Assembly: GCA_002166865.1 (NCBI GenBank) | Contig: NHTQ01000002.1 | Coordinates: forward strand, 62,001 to 126,000 | Direction of reading: 5' to 3' | Source: Rhodobacteraceae bacterium WFHF2C18 | Lineage (GTDB): Bacteria > Pseudomonadota > Alphaproteobacteria > Rhodobacterales > Rhodobacteraceae | Length of the DNA stretch: 64,000 nt | Part shown: in pieces, positions 22,559 to 32,465 of the stretch | Position numbering within the stretch: the first letter of the stretch is position 1 | How the letters are laid out: the number at the start of each line of letters is the position of its first letter | Position numbers and translations under genes: made by a program | Notes under the pieces: generated by a model | The model's database searches: none | Told to the model about the DNA's origin: nothing | What the model saw: the letters and a program-made list of their open reading frames with translations, nothing else

Positions 22559-23827
22559 ATGACAACGAACACCGACCCGCCCAAGGAGTCGTTCCGGCTG
22601 TCGATGCTGATCTACGACACCCGGTATCGCTCGACGACGATCCAGGTGGTGGCGCTCATCGGCTTCATGCTGCTGGCGGCCTGGCTGATCAACAACACGA
22701 TCCAGAACCTCGCCGCCCTGGGCAAGCCGATCGAGTTCGGCTTCTTCCTGGAGCCTTCCAGCTACGACATCAACCAGCACATCCTGGAATACGACAGCCG
22801 CGACACGCATCTGCGCGCCTCCTTCATCGGTCTTTTGAACACGCTCATCGTGGCCATCCTGGGCTGTGCCACGGCGACGGTCGTGGGCGTGCTGATCGGC
22901 GTGCTGCGCCTGTCCAAGAACTGGCTGGTGGCCAAGATCATGGCCGTCTACGTCGAGATGTTCCGCAACGTGCCGGTCCTGCTGTGGATCGTGCTGGCCA
23001 TGGCGATCCTGATCGAAAGCCTGCCGCGCCCCTCCGCCTTCCGCGGCGACGATCCCGACGCCACGCTCAAGCTGTTCGATACGGTCGCGCTGACCAACCG
23101 CGGCGTCTATATCCCCGAACCGCTCCTGACCAATTCGCTGGGGAGCGTCCACCTCTTCGGACAATCCTCCCTGCGGATGGACGTCTCGCTGGATTTCCTT
23201 GCCTTCATCCTGGTGCTTGTCCTGTCGATCTTCGCCGCGCGCAAGGTCTCGGCCCGGGCCGACGCCATCCAGAACGCCACCGGCGAACGGCCCACGACCT
23301 GGTACATCAACCTCGGCATCGTGCTGCTGCCCCTGGTGATCCTGCTCTGGGCGCTCGGCTTTCACCTGGGCACGCCGGAACTCAAGGGCTTCAACTTCGC
23401 CGGCGGCATCCACATGCGCAACTCGCTCATCGCCCTGTGGCTGGCGCTGTCGCTCTACACCGCCGCCTTCGTGGCCGAGATCGTGCGCGCCGGCATCCTG
23501 GCCATCTCCCACGGCCAGACCGAGGCCGCGGCTGCCCTGGGCCTGCGGCCCAACCGGATCATGCAGCTGGTGGTGCTGCCGCAGGCCCTGCGGGTGATCG
23601 TGCCCCCGCTGATCTCGCAGTACCTGAACCTGACCAAGAACTCCTCGCTCGCCATCGCGGTGGGATACATGGACATCACCGGCACCCTGGGCGGGATCAC
23701 CATGAACCAGACCGGGCGCGAACTGGAATGCGTGCTGCTTCTGATGCTGGTCTACCTCAGCATCTCGCTCGTGATCTCCTCGATCATGAACTGGTACAAC
23801 AACCGCGTGAAACTGGTGGAGCGGTAA
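22559..23827 (+). CDS. aapQ: General L-amino acid ABC transporter permease
   Basis: A 422-residue permease with a soluble N-terminus, about eight membrane segments and a periplasmic loop near residues 150-190. The HisM/GlnP-type coupling motif reads EAAAALGLRPNRIMQLVVLPQA. It pairs with AapM as the heterodimeric channel. Length exceeds simple histidine-type permeases, as usual for AapQ/BztB. It begins 125 bp after aapJ, beyond the hairpin, and ends one base before aapM. Confidence 0.94.
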   Translation: MTTNTDPPKESFRLSMLIYDTRYRSTTIQVVALIGFMLLAAWLINNTIQNLAALGKPIEFGFFLEPSSYDINQHILEYDSRDTHLRASFIGLLNTLIVAILGCATATVVGVLIGVLRLSKNWLVAKIMAVYVEMFRNVPVLLWIVLAMAILIESLPRPSAFRGDDPDATLKLFDTVALTNRGVYIPEPLLTNSLGSVHLFGQSSLRMDVSLDFLAFILVLVLSIFAARKVSARADAIQNATGERPTTWYINLGIVLLPLVILLWALGFHLGTPELKGFNFAGGIHMRNSLIALWLALSLYTAAFVAEIVRAGILAISHGQTEAAAALGLRPNRIMQLVVLPQALRVIVPPLISQYLNLTKNSSLAIAVGYMDITGTLGGITMNQTGRELECVLLLMLVYLSISLVISSIMNWYNNRVKLVER

Positions 23828-23828
23828 C

Positions 23829-25199
23829 ATGAGCGATACCCATGCCGAATCCGTCCGCTACGTCCGTGACACCATGCTGCCCGAGCAGCCGCCGCCGGCC
23901 ACCGAGGTGGGGGTCCTCGGCTGGATGCGCGAAAGCCTGTTCTCGACCTGGTTGAACGCGATCCTGACCGTCCTGTCGGTGCTGTTCATCTACTACGTCC
24001 TGTCCGGAATTCTACCCTGGGTGTTCCAATCGGTCTGGTATGCCGGATCACTGGACGAGTGCCGCCAGATCATGAAGGAAACCTGGGGCGAGACGCACGG
24101 ACACGCCTGCTGGGCGGTCATCCGCGACCGCTGGCTGCAGCTTCTCTACGGCTTCTACCCGCCCTATCCCGCCTATCCCGACGCCAACGTCGGCGCCCCG
24201 CCCGCGGGCTGGTGGCTGCCCGCCTACTTCCGCCCCAACCTGGCCTTCGTGCTGCTGATCGTGGCGCTGGCGCCGGTGCTCTTCGACACCGTGTCGCGCA
24301 AGCTGCTGGTGGTGACGGCGGCCTATCCCTTCCTGATGCCCTGGCTGATGTGGGGCGGATCGCTTTGGGTGCCCGTCGGCGTGGCCCTGGGGTTCGTCAT
24401 CCTCTTCGCCGTGGTCAAATACGGCAGCGTGCGGCTGGGCTCGCTGGCGGCGATCATCACCGGCGTGGCGGCCATGCTGGTCTGGTGGGGTGTTCTTCTG
24501 GGCCCCTTCGCCGGGGTGATGGACCAGATCCTGCCGATCGCCCTTCCCACCGTCGAAAGCCGCGAGTTCGGCGGCTTCATGCTGGCGCTGCTGATCGGCA
24601 TCGTCGCCATCGGCCTGTCGCTGCCCATCGGCATCGTCCTGGCGCTCGGCCGCCGGTCGGACCTTCTAATCATCAAGTCGCTCTGCGTGGGCTTCATCGA
24701 ACTCATCCGCGGGGTGCCGCTGATCACGCTGCTCTTCGTCGCCTCTGTCCTGCTCAACTACTTCATGCCGCCGGGGACGGATTTCGACATCATCATGCGG
24801 GTGATGATCATGGTCACGGTCTTCGCCTCCGCCTACATGGCCGAGGTCATCCGCGGCGGCCTCGCCGCCCTGCCCAAGGGCCAGTACGAGGGCGCCGACA
24901 GCCTCGGCCTGGATTACTGGCAGGCGCAGCGGCTGGTCATCATGCCCCAGGCGCTGAAGATCTCCATTCCCGGGATCGTCTCCACCTTCATCGGCGTCTT
25001 CAAGGACACCACCCTGGTCTCGATCATCGGGCTGCTGGACCCCATCGGCCTCAGCCAGGGCATCCGCGCCAACCAGGAATGGAACGGCATCTACTGGGAA
25101 CTCTTCGCCTTCATCGCGCTGCTGTTCTTCATCTTCTGCTTCGGCATGTCGCGCTACTCCATGTATCTCGAACGCAAGCTGCAGCGCGAGAACCGCTAG
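23829..25199 (+). CDS. aapM: General L-amino acid ABC transporter permease
   Basis: A 456-residue partner permease of AapQ. It has a cytosolic N-terminus with a proline stretch, a large early periplasmic loop containing the conserved Cys/Trp-rich DECRQIMKETWG...HACWAVI region, and about eight membrane segments. The coupling motif is EGADSLGLDYWQAQRLVIMPQA. It starts one base after the aapQ stop and is followed by aapP after 15 bp. Confidence 0.94.
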   Translation: MSDTHAESVRYVRDTMLPEQPPPATEVGVLGWMRESLFSTWLNAILTVLSVLFIYYVLSGILPWVFQSVWYAGSLDECRQIMKETWGETHGHACWAVIRDRWLQLLYGFYPPYPAYPDANVGAPPAGWWLPAYFRPNLAFVLLIVALAPVLFDTVSRKLLVVTAAYPFLMPWLMWGGSLWVPVGVALGFVILFAVVKYGSVRLGSLAAIITGVAAMLVWWGVLLGPFAGVMDQILPIALPTVESREFGGFMLALLIGIVAIGLSLPIGIVLALGRRSDLLIIKSLCVGFIELIRGVPLITLLFVASVLLNYFMPPGTDFDIIMRVMIMVTVFASAYMAEVIRGGLAALPKGQYEGADSLGLDYWQAQRLVIMPQALKISIPGIVSTFIGVFKDTTLVSIIGLLDPIGLSQGIRANQEWNGIYWELFAFIALLFFIFCFGMSRYSMYLERKLQRENR

Positions 25200-25214
25200 G
25201 AAAGGACCACGCCA

Positions 25215-26006
<792 letters not shown>

Positions 26007-26047
26007 TGGCCGGGGTGGTCCGCCGAGCACCGGGTGTGTAACCGCAT

Positions 26048-26108
26048 CCGGCGCGCGGGGCGCGCCGGTGGTACGATACAGCCGTACGGTTCGTACGGGC
26101 CGTACGGG
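26048..26108. terminator. Hairpin plus nested GTACG palindromes between aapP and sixA
   Basis: A 9-bp perfect stem (CCGGCGCGC / GCGCGCCGG, 26048-26068) is followed by CCGTACGG at 26082-26089, CGTACG at 26092-26097 and CCGTACGG again at 26100-26107. The location between convergent genes suggests a bidirectional terminator, though no T-run is seen. The GTACG cluster may only be part of secondary structure. Confidence 0.5.
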
Positions 26109-26113
26109 TCCGG

Positions 26114-26605
26114 CTAGTCGGTCAATTCGCGCGGCACGATGAAGTCCACCGGCGTGCCCGTGCCTGGCTGCACCTCGCCCCAATCCGCCACCGGGAAATC
26201 CACGACCAGGGTCGCACAGGTCGGATAGCCGCCAAATTTGGGATGATCGGGTGCTTGCACCACAAGATCATGGGCGAAATCCGCGATGGTCGGGTTGTGC
26301 CCGATCATCAGCACCGTCGCGCCCGTGGCGCCGCGCAGCACCTCCAGCATGTCTTGGGGGTCCGCTTCGTACAGCTTGTCCAGATAGGCGGGCTTGCCCT
26401 CTATTCCCAGACCCTCGAACGTTTCCCGCGTGCGCTTGGCTGATGAGCTAAGTATTTGGTCCGGAACGTAATTTTCCTCTTGCATCCAGTGCCCGATCGC
26501 GGCTGCGGCCCGGTTGCCGCGCTTGTTCAGGGGGCGCGCATGGTCCTTCTTGCCCGGCTCTGCCCAGCTTGATTTCGCATGCCGCATCAGGATCAATCGC
26601 GTCAT
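26114..26605 (-). CDS. sixA: Phosphohistidine phosphatase, SixA-like
   Basis: A 163-residue histidine phosphatase. It opens with MTRLILMRHAKSSW, the RHG-type motif whose histidine is phosphorylated, and later shows SSSAKRTRET and MIGHNPTI, the second catalytic histidine. SixA removes phosphate from histidine phosphotransfer proteins, acting on the nitrogen PTS in E. coli. The ATG at 26605 is chosen by the motif; the stop of the ferredoxin-like gene overlaps it by four bases. A general small phosphatase role cannot be excluded. Confidence 0.88.
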   Translation of the reverse strand: MTRLILMRHAKSSWAEPGKKDHARPLNKRGNRAAAAIGHWMQEENYVPDQILSSSAKRTRETFEGLGIEGKPAYLDKLYEADPQDMLEVLRGATGATVLMIGHNPTIADFAHDLVVQAPDHPKFGGYPTCATLVVDFPVADWGEVQPGTGTPVDFIVPRELTD

Positions 26606-27240
26606 CGGAAGGCCCTCATGTGAAAGGCGGACTGTTCTTCCACCCTGCCATACGACCGGCTTGCCGGACAAGCCCGCCGGACCGCGCAACCCCTTGCCAT
26701 GCAGTCGTTTTCCCGCCGGTCCAGATCGGCCTTGCAGGTCGCCACGTCATAGCCGCCCGGGCCGAAGGCATCCACCGGGCAGGCCCGCAGGCACGGCCGG
26801 GTTTCGCAGGTTTCACAAGGGCTTGGCGGTGCTTCGGGCAGCCCGATCCGGTGTTCGAACCCAAGCGCCCCGCGGTAGGACACCATCAACCCCGCCGCGT
26901 CATGCACCAGCAATCCCACCGGCGAGACATGCGCCCGCCCGCTGGCCAGGGCCCATTGCACGAAGGGCTGGTGAGGAGGCCCGCCGAAGGGAAAAAATGC
27001 CTGTGCTTTCAGGTGCTTGGCAAGGTCCCCGATCACCCTGGCCGACCACCGGTCCAACGGGTCCGGCTGCCCGTCCCGGAACTCGGGCTGGGCCGTGACA
27101 TGCGGCCAGAACCCCGGCTCGCGCGGGCCCAGCAGGATCACCGTCTTCATGCCCGCGGGCAGCGCCTCCGTCACCCCACCGAAGACAGACAGGTGTCGCC
27201 TTTCCGCTTGTTCCTCAATATCTTGCAGGCCGAACGCCAT
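26602..27240 (-). CDS. Ferredoxin-like iron-sulfur protein
   Basis: A 212-residue protein whose C-terminal third has eight cysteines: Cys142, Cys145, Cys150 and Cys154 in CETCETRPCLRACP, then Cys169, Cys180, Cys185 and Cys191. One or two 4Fe-4S clusters are plausible, and the region resembles the ferredoxin part of QueG. The N-terminal 130 residues contain LLGPREPGFWP and HVSPVGLLVHDAAGLMVSYRGAL, which suggest a nitroreductase or QueG-like fold, but I cannot name a function. It starts one base after argB and overlaps sixA by four, so argB, this gene and sixA form a tight operon. Confidence 0.8.
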   Translation of the reverse strand: MAFGLQDIEEQAERRHLSVFGGVTEALPAGMKTVILLGPREPGFWPHVTAQPEFRDGQPDPLDRWSARVIGDLAKHLKAQAFFPFGGPPHQPFVQWALASGRAHVSPVGLLVHDAAGLMVSYRGALGFEHRIGLPEAPPSPCETCETRPCLRACPVDAFGPGGYDVATCKADLDRRENDCMARGCAVRRACPASRSYGRVEEQSAFHMRAFR

Positions 27241-27241
27241 C

Positions 27242-28105
27242 TCAGCGCGGCCGGATCAGCGATCCCGCCCCGTGCTCGGTGTAAAGTTCCAGCAACACCG
27301 CGTTGGGCGCGCGCCCGTCCAGGATGACGACCGCCCGGACACCGCCCTCGATCGCCGCGAGCGCCGTTTCGGTCTTGGGGATCATCCCGCCCGCGATGGT
27401 GCCGTCGCGCGTCATTTCACGGATCTGGTCGGCGGTCAGTTCCGTGACCACCTCGCCGCCGGCGTCGCGCACACCGTCGGTGTCGGTCAGCAGAAGCAGC
27501 CGGTCGGCCTTCAACGCAGCGGCCACGGCGCCCGCGGCGGTATCTCCGTTGATGTTGAAGGTCTCGCCCACGCGTCCGGCCCCGAGCGGCGCGATCACGG
27601 GGATCGTACCGTCGCGGAACAGGGTGTGCAGGATCGAGGGGTCGATTTCCGAGGGCGTCCCGACCAGCCCGAGCGCGGGATCGGCCGGATCGCAGGTGAT
27701 CAGCCCCGCGTCCTTGCCCGACAGCCCTACGGCCTTTCCACCCTGGGCATTGATCGCCTGCACGATGCGTTTGTTGACGCGGCCGGACAGAACCATTTCT
27801 ACGACATCCATCGTCGCCTGGTCCGTGACCCGCTTGCCACCGACGAAGTCGGAACGGATCTCGAGACGTTCGAGCATCTCGTTGATCATGGGTCCGCCCC
27901 CGTGCACGATGACCGGGTTCACGCCCACATGCCGCATCAGAACGACGTCGCGGGCGAAGGTCTCCATCGCCTCGTCGCTGCCCATGGCGTGCCCGCCCAG
28001 CTTTATTACCACGATGGCGCCGTCATAGCGTTGAAGGTAGGGCAGGGCCTCGGACAGGGTCCGGGCGGTGGCGATCCAGTCACGGTTCATCTGGCGGGTC
28101 TTCAT
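27242..28105 (-). CDS. argB: Acetylglutamate kinase
   Basis: A 287-residue kinase for the second step of arginine synthesis, phosphorylating N-acetylglutamate. Conserved segments are [20 protein letters not shown], the [16 protein letters not shown] stretch and LTDTDGV; near the C-terminus [14 protein letters not shown] is typical. The start is taken at the ATG at 28105 ([10 protein letters not shown]); ATG 28090 would be six residues downstream... that is, five codons later, and cannot be excluded. N-terminal residues fit the longer, arginine-inhibited class. It is divergent from the SDR gene and heads the operon with the ferredoxin-like gene and sixA. argH lies about 6 kb away. Confidence 0.95.
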   Translation of the reverse strand: MKTRQMNRDWIATARTLSEALPYLQRYDGAIVVIKLGGHAMGSDEAMETFARDVVLMRHVGVNPVIVHGGGPMINEMLERLEIRSDFVGGKRVTDQATMDVVEMVLSGRVNKRIVQAINAQGGKAVGLSGKDAGLITCDPADPALGLVGTPSEIDPSILHTLFRDGTIPVIAPLGAGRVGETFNINGDTAAGAVAAALKADRLLLLTDTDGVRDAGGEVVTELTADQIREMTRDGTIAGGMIPKTETALAAIEGGVRAVVILDGRAPNAVLLELYTEHGAGSLIRPR

Positions 28106-28225
28106 TCGGGTGGTCCTAGGATTTCCTGCCCTGTTAAAGGCTGGCGTGCCGCGTGCCAAGTCCCGCGTTGTCATGCCTGCGCAGGGTGATACTGTCGCCG
28201 CGAAACCGCCCTGCAGGAGGGAGCG

Positions 28226-28963
28226 ATGAGTGAAGAGACGCCCAAGACACTGCTTCTGACCGGGGCGAGCCGCGGGATCGGCCACGCGACGGTGCGCCGC
28301 TTCAACGCGGAGGGCTGGCGCGTCATCACCTGTTCGCGCCACGCCTTCCCAGAGGAATGCCCCTGGGGTGGTGGACGGGAGAATCACGTCCAGATCGACC
28401 TGGCCGATCCCAATGATACCATCGCCAAGATCGAAGTGATCCGCGCGCGTCTGGATGGGCAATTGCACGCGCTGGTCAACAACGCCGGCATCTCGCCCAA
28501 GGGCGAGGAGGGCGAGCGGCTGAACACCATCGACACCGACCTCAAGACCTGGGGGCACGTCTTTCACGTGAATTTCTTCGCTTCGGTGGTGCTGGCGCGG
28601 GGCCTGAAAGACGAGCTGGCGGCGGCACGGGGCGCGGTCGTCAACGTGACCTCGATCGCCGGGGCGCGGGTGCATCCCTTCGCCGGGGCGGCCTATGCGA
28701 CCTCGAAGGCCGCTCTGGCGGCGTTGACCCGCGAGATGGCGCATGATTTCGGGCCTTTCGGCGTGCGCGTGAACGCGATCGCCCCGGGCGAGGTGGAAAC
28801 CGCGATCCTGTCACCGGGAACCGAGGAAATCGTGTCGGGCATTCCCCTGCGCCGACTGGGCCAGCCCGAGGAGGTGGCCCAAACGATCTACTTCCTGTGC
28901 TCCGATCAATCCTCCTACATCTCCGGCACCGAGATCGAGGTGAACGGCGGGCAGCACGTGTAA
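28226..28963 (+). CDS. Short-chain dehydrogenase/reductase
   Basis: A 245-residue classical SDR: cofactor motif TGASRGIG at residues 12-19, NNAGIS, catalytic serine in NVTSIAG, YATSK with the Tyr/Lys pair, then [10 protein letters not shown] and a C-terminal [13 protein letters not shown]. Arginine near the first beta strand suggests NADP preference. The substrate is unknown; FabG-like or 3-hydroxyacid reductases are nearest in style. It is divergent from argB with 120 bp between and convergent with engB. Confidence 0.9.
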   Translation: MSEETPKTLLLTGASRGIGHATVRRFNAEGWRVITCSRHAFPEECPWGGGRENHVQIDLADPNDTIAKIEVIRARLDGQLHALVNNAGISPKGEEGERLNTIDTDLKTWGHVFHVNFFASVVLARGLKDELAAARGAVVNVTSIAGARVHPFAGAAYATSKAALAALTREMAHDFGPFGVRVNAIAPGEVETAILSPGTEEIVSGIPLRRLGQPEEVAQTIYFLCSDQSSYISGTEIEVNGGQHV

Positions 28964-28968
28964 CCCGA

Positions 28969-29619
28969 TCACGCGAGTGCGGCGATGGTGGCGCGCAGGG
29001 TTGCCAGCCCCTCGCCCTTTTCGGCCGAGGTGAGGATGAGTTCCGGAAAGGCCGCGGGATGGGCCGCCAGCTTCTGGCGCACCTGTGCCAGGACCGCCTC
29101 GCGGTCCTTTGCCTTGACCTTGTCGGCCTTGGTCAGCACGCACTGGAAGGTGACAGCGGCACTGTCGAGCAGGCTCATGATCTCCTCGTCGACGGGTTTG
29201 ATCCCGTGGCGCGCGTCGATCAGGACGAAGGCCCGGCGCAGGGTCGGCCGGCCCGCCAGATAGGCACGCAGCAGATCCTGCCAGGTCCGCACCACTTCGA
29301 GCGGGGCATTGGCATAGCCATAGCCCGGCAGATCGACCAGATAGTGACTTTGGCCAAGCACGAAATAGTTGATCTGCTGGGTCCGCCCGGGCGTGTTCGA
29401 GGCACGGGCAATCCCCTTTCGCCCTGTCAAGGCGTTGATGAGTGTCGACTTCCCCACGTTCGAGCGCCCCGCGAAACAGACCTCGGCGCGGTCGGCCGGG
29501 GGCAGGCCGGACATGGCCACCACGCCGCGCAGGAATTCCACCGGCCCGGCGAACAGCTTGCGCCCGCGCTCGCGGCTTTCTTCATCCGGGGCCTGGGCCA
29601 GGGGAAAGGTCAGGGTCAT
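28969..29619 (-). CDS. engB: Ribosome biogenesis GTP-binding protein EngB (YihA/YsxC)
   Basis: A 216-residue GTPase needed for large-subunit assembly. G1 is GRSNVGKST at 51-59, G3 DLPGYG at 96-101 and G4 TKAD; the switch region NTPGRTQQINYF is characteristic. The ATG at 29619 overlaps the stop of the MOSC gene by four bases. yidC-MOSC-engB is thus one operon coupling membrane insertion and ribosome assembly; I recall the same order in relatives. Confidence 0.95.
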   Translation of the reverse strand: MTLTFPLAQAPDEESRERGRKLFAGPVEFLRGVVAMSGLPPADRAEVCFAGRSNVGKSTLINALTGRKGIARASNTPGRTQQINYFVLGQSHYLVDLPGYGYANAPLEVVRTWQDLLRAYLAGRPTLRRAFVLIDARHGIKPVDEEIMSLLDSAAVTFQCVLTKADKVKAKDREAVLAQVRQKLAAHPAAFPELILTSAEKGEGLATLRATIAALA

Positions 29620-30365
29620 GGCACGATCTCCACGGCATCGCCGAGCGCCACGCGCCCCCCGCCGACAACCTCTGCGTAGATTCCGAAATCCTGATGCCCC
29701 CATTCGTCGGTCAGAAGCCCCAGGGTATCGGTGTCCCGCCGGCCGGTTCGGGGGGATGCCGCGGTGTGTTGGCAGCGCAGGATCCGCTCCCGCACGGCCA
29801 GCCGGGCCGCGCCGATGCGCAGGGTCCGGCCGATCCAGTCGAATTCCTCCCAGGCGGGCGGCCCGTCGATCCAGATGTTGCCACGCCAGCGTTCGGGTTC
29901 CAGTGCCCGGCCCAAACGCCCCTGCACCGCCCGGTGCGAGGCCACGTTCATGATCGAGACGGAGGGAAAATCGGTATCGGTGAAGCCGCGCTGCGCGCCG
30001 CGTATCACGCGGGCAGGCCGCGCGCGGTTTTCCGGCACGAGTGCCGTGGTCCAGGCGACGAGTTTCTCGCCTTCGCTATCGGGGTCGAACGACAGGTCGG
30101 GCAGGTCGGGGTGCGACAGGTGGACCAGCCCTGTCGCCTCGTCCAGCCGGGCCTCTATCCCGGCCAGCCGCGGGGCCTTGGTGCCGATGGAGAAATGGCC
30201 GCAACGCACCCATTCGGACCCGTCCGCGTCGGACCGGTCGTGCGCCACCGCCCATGTCCTGTCCCAGGGAAAGGTCTGGCCCGTGGTCAGCGTCACGTGC
30301 TCCAGCCTCTCGCGCCCGTGGCTTTTGACGGGGTAGCGCCAGAGCTGCGAGACCGTGCCCGTCAC
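29616..30365 (-). CDS. MOSC-domain protein (GTG start)
   Basis: A 249-residue protein with an N-terminal beta-barrel (QLWRYPVKSHGRERL) and a MOSC domain (EPERWRGNIWIDG, ERILRCQHTAASPRTGRRD). The conserved cysteine in RILRCQHTAA is the presumed catalytic or sulfur-carrying residue. MOSC proteins bind molybdenum cofactor or transfer sulfur. The GTG at 30365 overlaps the yidC stop (GTGA); the frame is open upstream, but that part is antisense-like to yidC. It overlaps engB at its end. Confidence 0.85.
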   Translation of the reverse strand: MTGTVSQLWRYPVKSHGRERLEHVTLTTGQTFPWDRTWAVAHDRSDADGSEWVRCGHFSIGTKAPRLAGIEARLDEATGLVHLSHPDLPDLSFDPDSEGEKLVAWTTALVPENRARPARVIRGAQRGFTDTDFPSVSIMNVASHRAVQGRLGRALEPERWRGNIWIDGPPAWEEFDWIGRTLRIGAARLAVRERILRCQHTAASPRTGRRDTDTLGLLTDEWGHQDFGIYAEVVGGGRVALGDAVEIVP

Positions 30366-32215
30366 TTCTTTTCGTCGCCGTCGGCGCCGCGCCGGAAACT
30401 GGACTTGATGTTCCCCAGAACGTCCGGTTTGTACCCTTGGCTGCGCATGATGATATACTGCTGTGCGAAGGTGATCGTGTTGTTGGCGATCCAGTACAGC
30501 ACCAGCCCGCTTGCGAAACTGCCCAGCATGAACATGAAGACCCAGGGCATCCAGGCGAAGATCATCTGCTGGGTCGGGTCCGTCGGCGCGGGGTTGAGCT
30601 TCTGCTGGAGCCACATGGAAACGCCCAGCAGGATCGGCAGGATGCCGATGAAGATCAGGGCGAGGATCGAGCCGGGCTCGGGCGCGGCCCAGGGCAGCAG
30701 GCCGAAGAGGTTGAAGATCGACGAGGGATCGGGCGCCGAAAGGTCGCGGATCCAGCCCACCCAGGGGGCGTGGCGCAACTCCAGCGTGACGAAGATCACC
30801 TTGTAGAGCGAGAAGAAGATCGGGATCTGCAGCAGGATCGGCAGACAACCCGAGGCAGGGTTCACCTTTTCCTTCTTGTAAAGCTCCATCATGTCTTTCT
30901 GGAGCTTTTGCTTGTCGTCGCCAGCCGCCTCCTTGATCTTTTCCATCTGCGGCTGCAGTTCCTTCATCTTCGCCATCGAGACGTAGGATTTGAAGGCCAA
31001 CGGCAGCAGGAGCGCCTTGATCAGGAAGGTCAGCGCGATGATAGCCCACCCCATCGAGCCGCCGATCCCTGCCTCGTGCAGGGTCACGTTCAGCCAGTGC
31101 AGCACTGCGAAAATGGGCTTGGTGAGGAAGAAGAACCAGCCCCAGTCGATGGAGTCAAGGAAACGGGCGACCCCGTGCTGGTTTTCGTAGTTGCGGATCG
31201 TGTCCCATTCCTTCGCGCCGGCGAAAAGACGGGTCTTTGCCGCGACCGTCTTGCCCGGTTCGACGGTGAGGGTGGGTTGCACCGCCTCGGTCTGGTAGAT
31301 GTCGCGCTTGGGATCGTACTTGGTGACCGCCTTGAAGGGGGTCCCGGCCTCGGGCACCAGGGTGGTCATCCAGTAGTGATCGGTGAAGCCGATCCAGCCG
31401 TTCTCCTGAACCTGGATCACTTCGGCCGGCGCGCCCTCGCGCGGGTTGAACTCGTAGTCCGCCACGTCGTCGTAATCGATCTCCGACAACTCGCCGTCGG
31501 CCATCGCGATCAGGCCCTCGTGGAGGATGAAGAAGTTCTTCATCTCTTCCGGAACGCCGTGGCGGGCCACGATCCCGTAGGGCGCCAGAGAGGGCGTGCC
31601 GCCGCCTGTGTTTTCCACCGATTGCCGCACCGAGAACATGAATTTCTCGTCCACGCTGATTTCGCGACGGAAAACAAGGCCCTGGCCGTTGTCCCACCGC
31701 AGCGTTACCGGGCTGTCGGGGGTCAGCGTCTCGCCCTGCTCGATCTGCCAGACGGTGTTCGCATCGGGCACCTGCTCGGCGGTCAGGCCCGCGCCGGGCG
31801 CCCAGCCGAAAAGGCCGTAATAGGCCGTCTGGCTGCCCACGGGCGCCAGCAGCTGCACGGTGTCGGAGCCTGGCTCGAGCGTTTCGCGGTAGTTGCGCAA
31901 CGACAACTGGTCGAGCCGGCCGCCCTTGAGCGAGATCGAGCCGTCAAGGCTGGGGGTTTCGACGGGCAGGCGCGGGGCATCATCCGTGACCGCGTCGGCC
32001 GTCTGCTGGCCGGTGGCATCGGTGCCGGGGGCGGCTGTCGGCCCCGTGGCGGTACCGTCATCCGCGCCTTGCCCGGTCGTGTCCTGCGCCGTTGCCTCGG
32101 GCGCGTTGGGATCAACGGGATCCGGTTCCGGCGGGGGAAAGACGACGAACCACACCAGGATGACGATGAAGCTCAGGGCCGTCGCGAGAATGAGGTTTCG
32201 GTTCTGATCGTCCAT
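30362..32215 (-). CDS. yidC: Membrane protein insertase YidC
   Basis: A 617-residue Oxa1-family insertase that places proteins in the inner membrane with or without Sec. The N-terminal signal-anchor (residues 6-24) is followed by a proline/threonine/alanine-rich linker, a periplasmic P1 domain (about 75-350) and five core membrane segments with GCLPILLQIPIFFSLYKVI. The C-terminal tail is basic, ending with lysines. It is the first gene of yidC-MOSC-engB. The usual rnpA/rpmH neighbours are absent, as seen in relatives. Confidence 0.96.
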   Translation of the reverse strand: MDDQNRNLILATALSFIVILVWFVVFPPPEPDPVDPNAPEATAQDTTGQGADDGTATGPTAAPGTDATGQQTADAVTDDAPRLPVETPSLDGSISLKGGRLDQLSLRNYRETLEPGSDTVQLLAPVGSQTAYYGLFGWAPGAGLTAEQVPDANTVWQIEQGETLTPDSPVTLRWDNGQGLVFRREISVDEKFMFSVRQSVENTGGGTPSLAPYGIVARHGVPEEMKNFFILHEGLIAMADGELSEIDYDDVADYEFNPREGAPAEVIQVQENGWIGFTDHYWMTTLVPEAGTPFKAVTKYDPKRDIYQTEAVQPTLTVEPGKTVAAKTRLFAGAKEWDTIRNYENQHGVARFLDSIDWGWFFFLTKPIFAVLHWLNVTLHEAGIGGSMGWAIIALTFLIKALLLPLAFKSYVSMAKMKELQPQMEKIKEAAGDDKQKLQKDMMELYKKEKVNPASGCLPILLQIPIFFSLYKVIFVTLELRHAPWVGWIRDLSAPDPSSIFNLFGLLPWAAPEPGSILALIFIGILPILLGVSMWLQQKLNPAPTDPTQQMIFAWMPWVFMFMLGSFASGLVLYWIANNTITFAQQYIIMRSQGYKPDVLGNIKSSFRRGADGDEKK

Positions 32216-32465
32216 CGCCGGAGGTCACCCGTCTGTTGAATGTCACCGGGGGTTCAACAGAGTGCGGCGCAAAAGGTCAAGAAGATTCCGGGCGAATCCG
32301 CGCCGGGCCGCCGGCAGCTCGGTCAGCCGGATCGGGGCGGAAAATGGAGGGCTGTTCAAGGCGCGCTTGATAAAGGAAGGGCGCGATTCGTAAGCGGACG
32401 ATCGGCCGCCGGAGATGTTGTGGGAGGATCCCGCGCCGGGGTCGGCCGGATGTCAAAAGATGCGT

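Noticed and set aside
32216-32465. Possible RNA gene between ttcA and yidC
   Set aside because: No cloverleaf, terminator or conserved motif could be found by eye; it is left as empty intergenic DNA.
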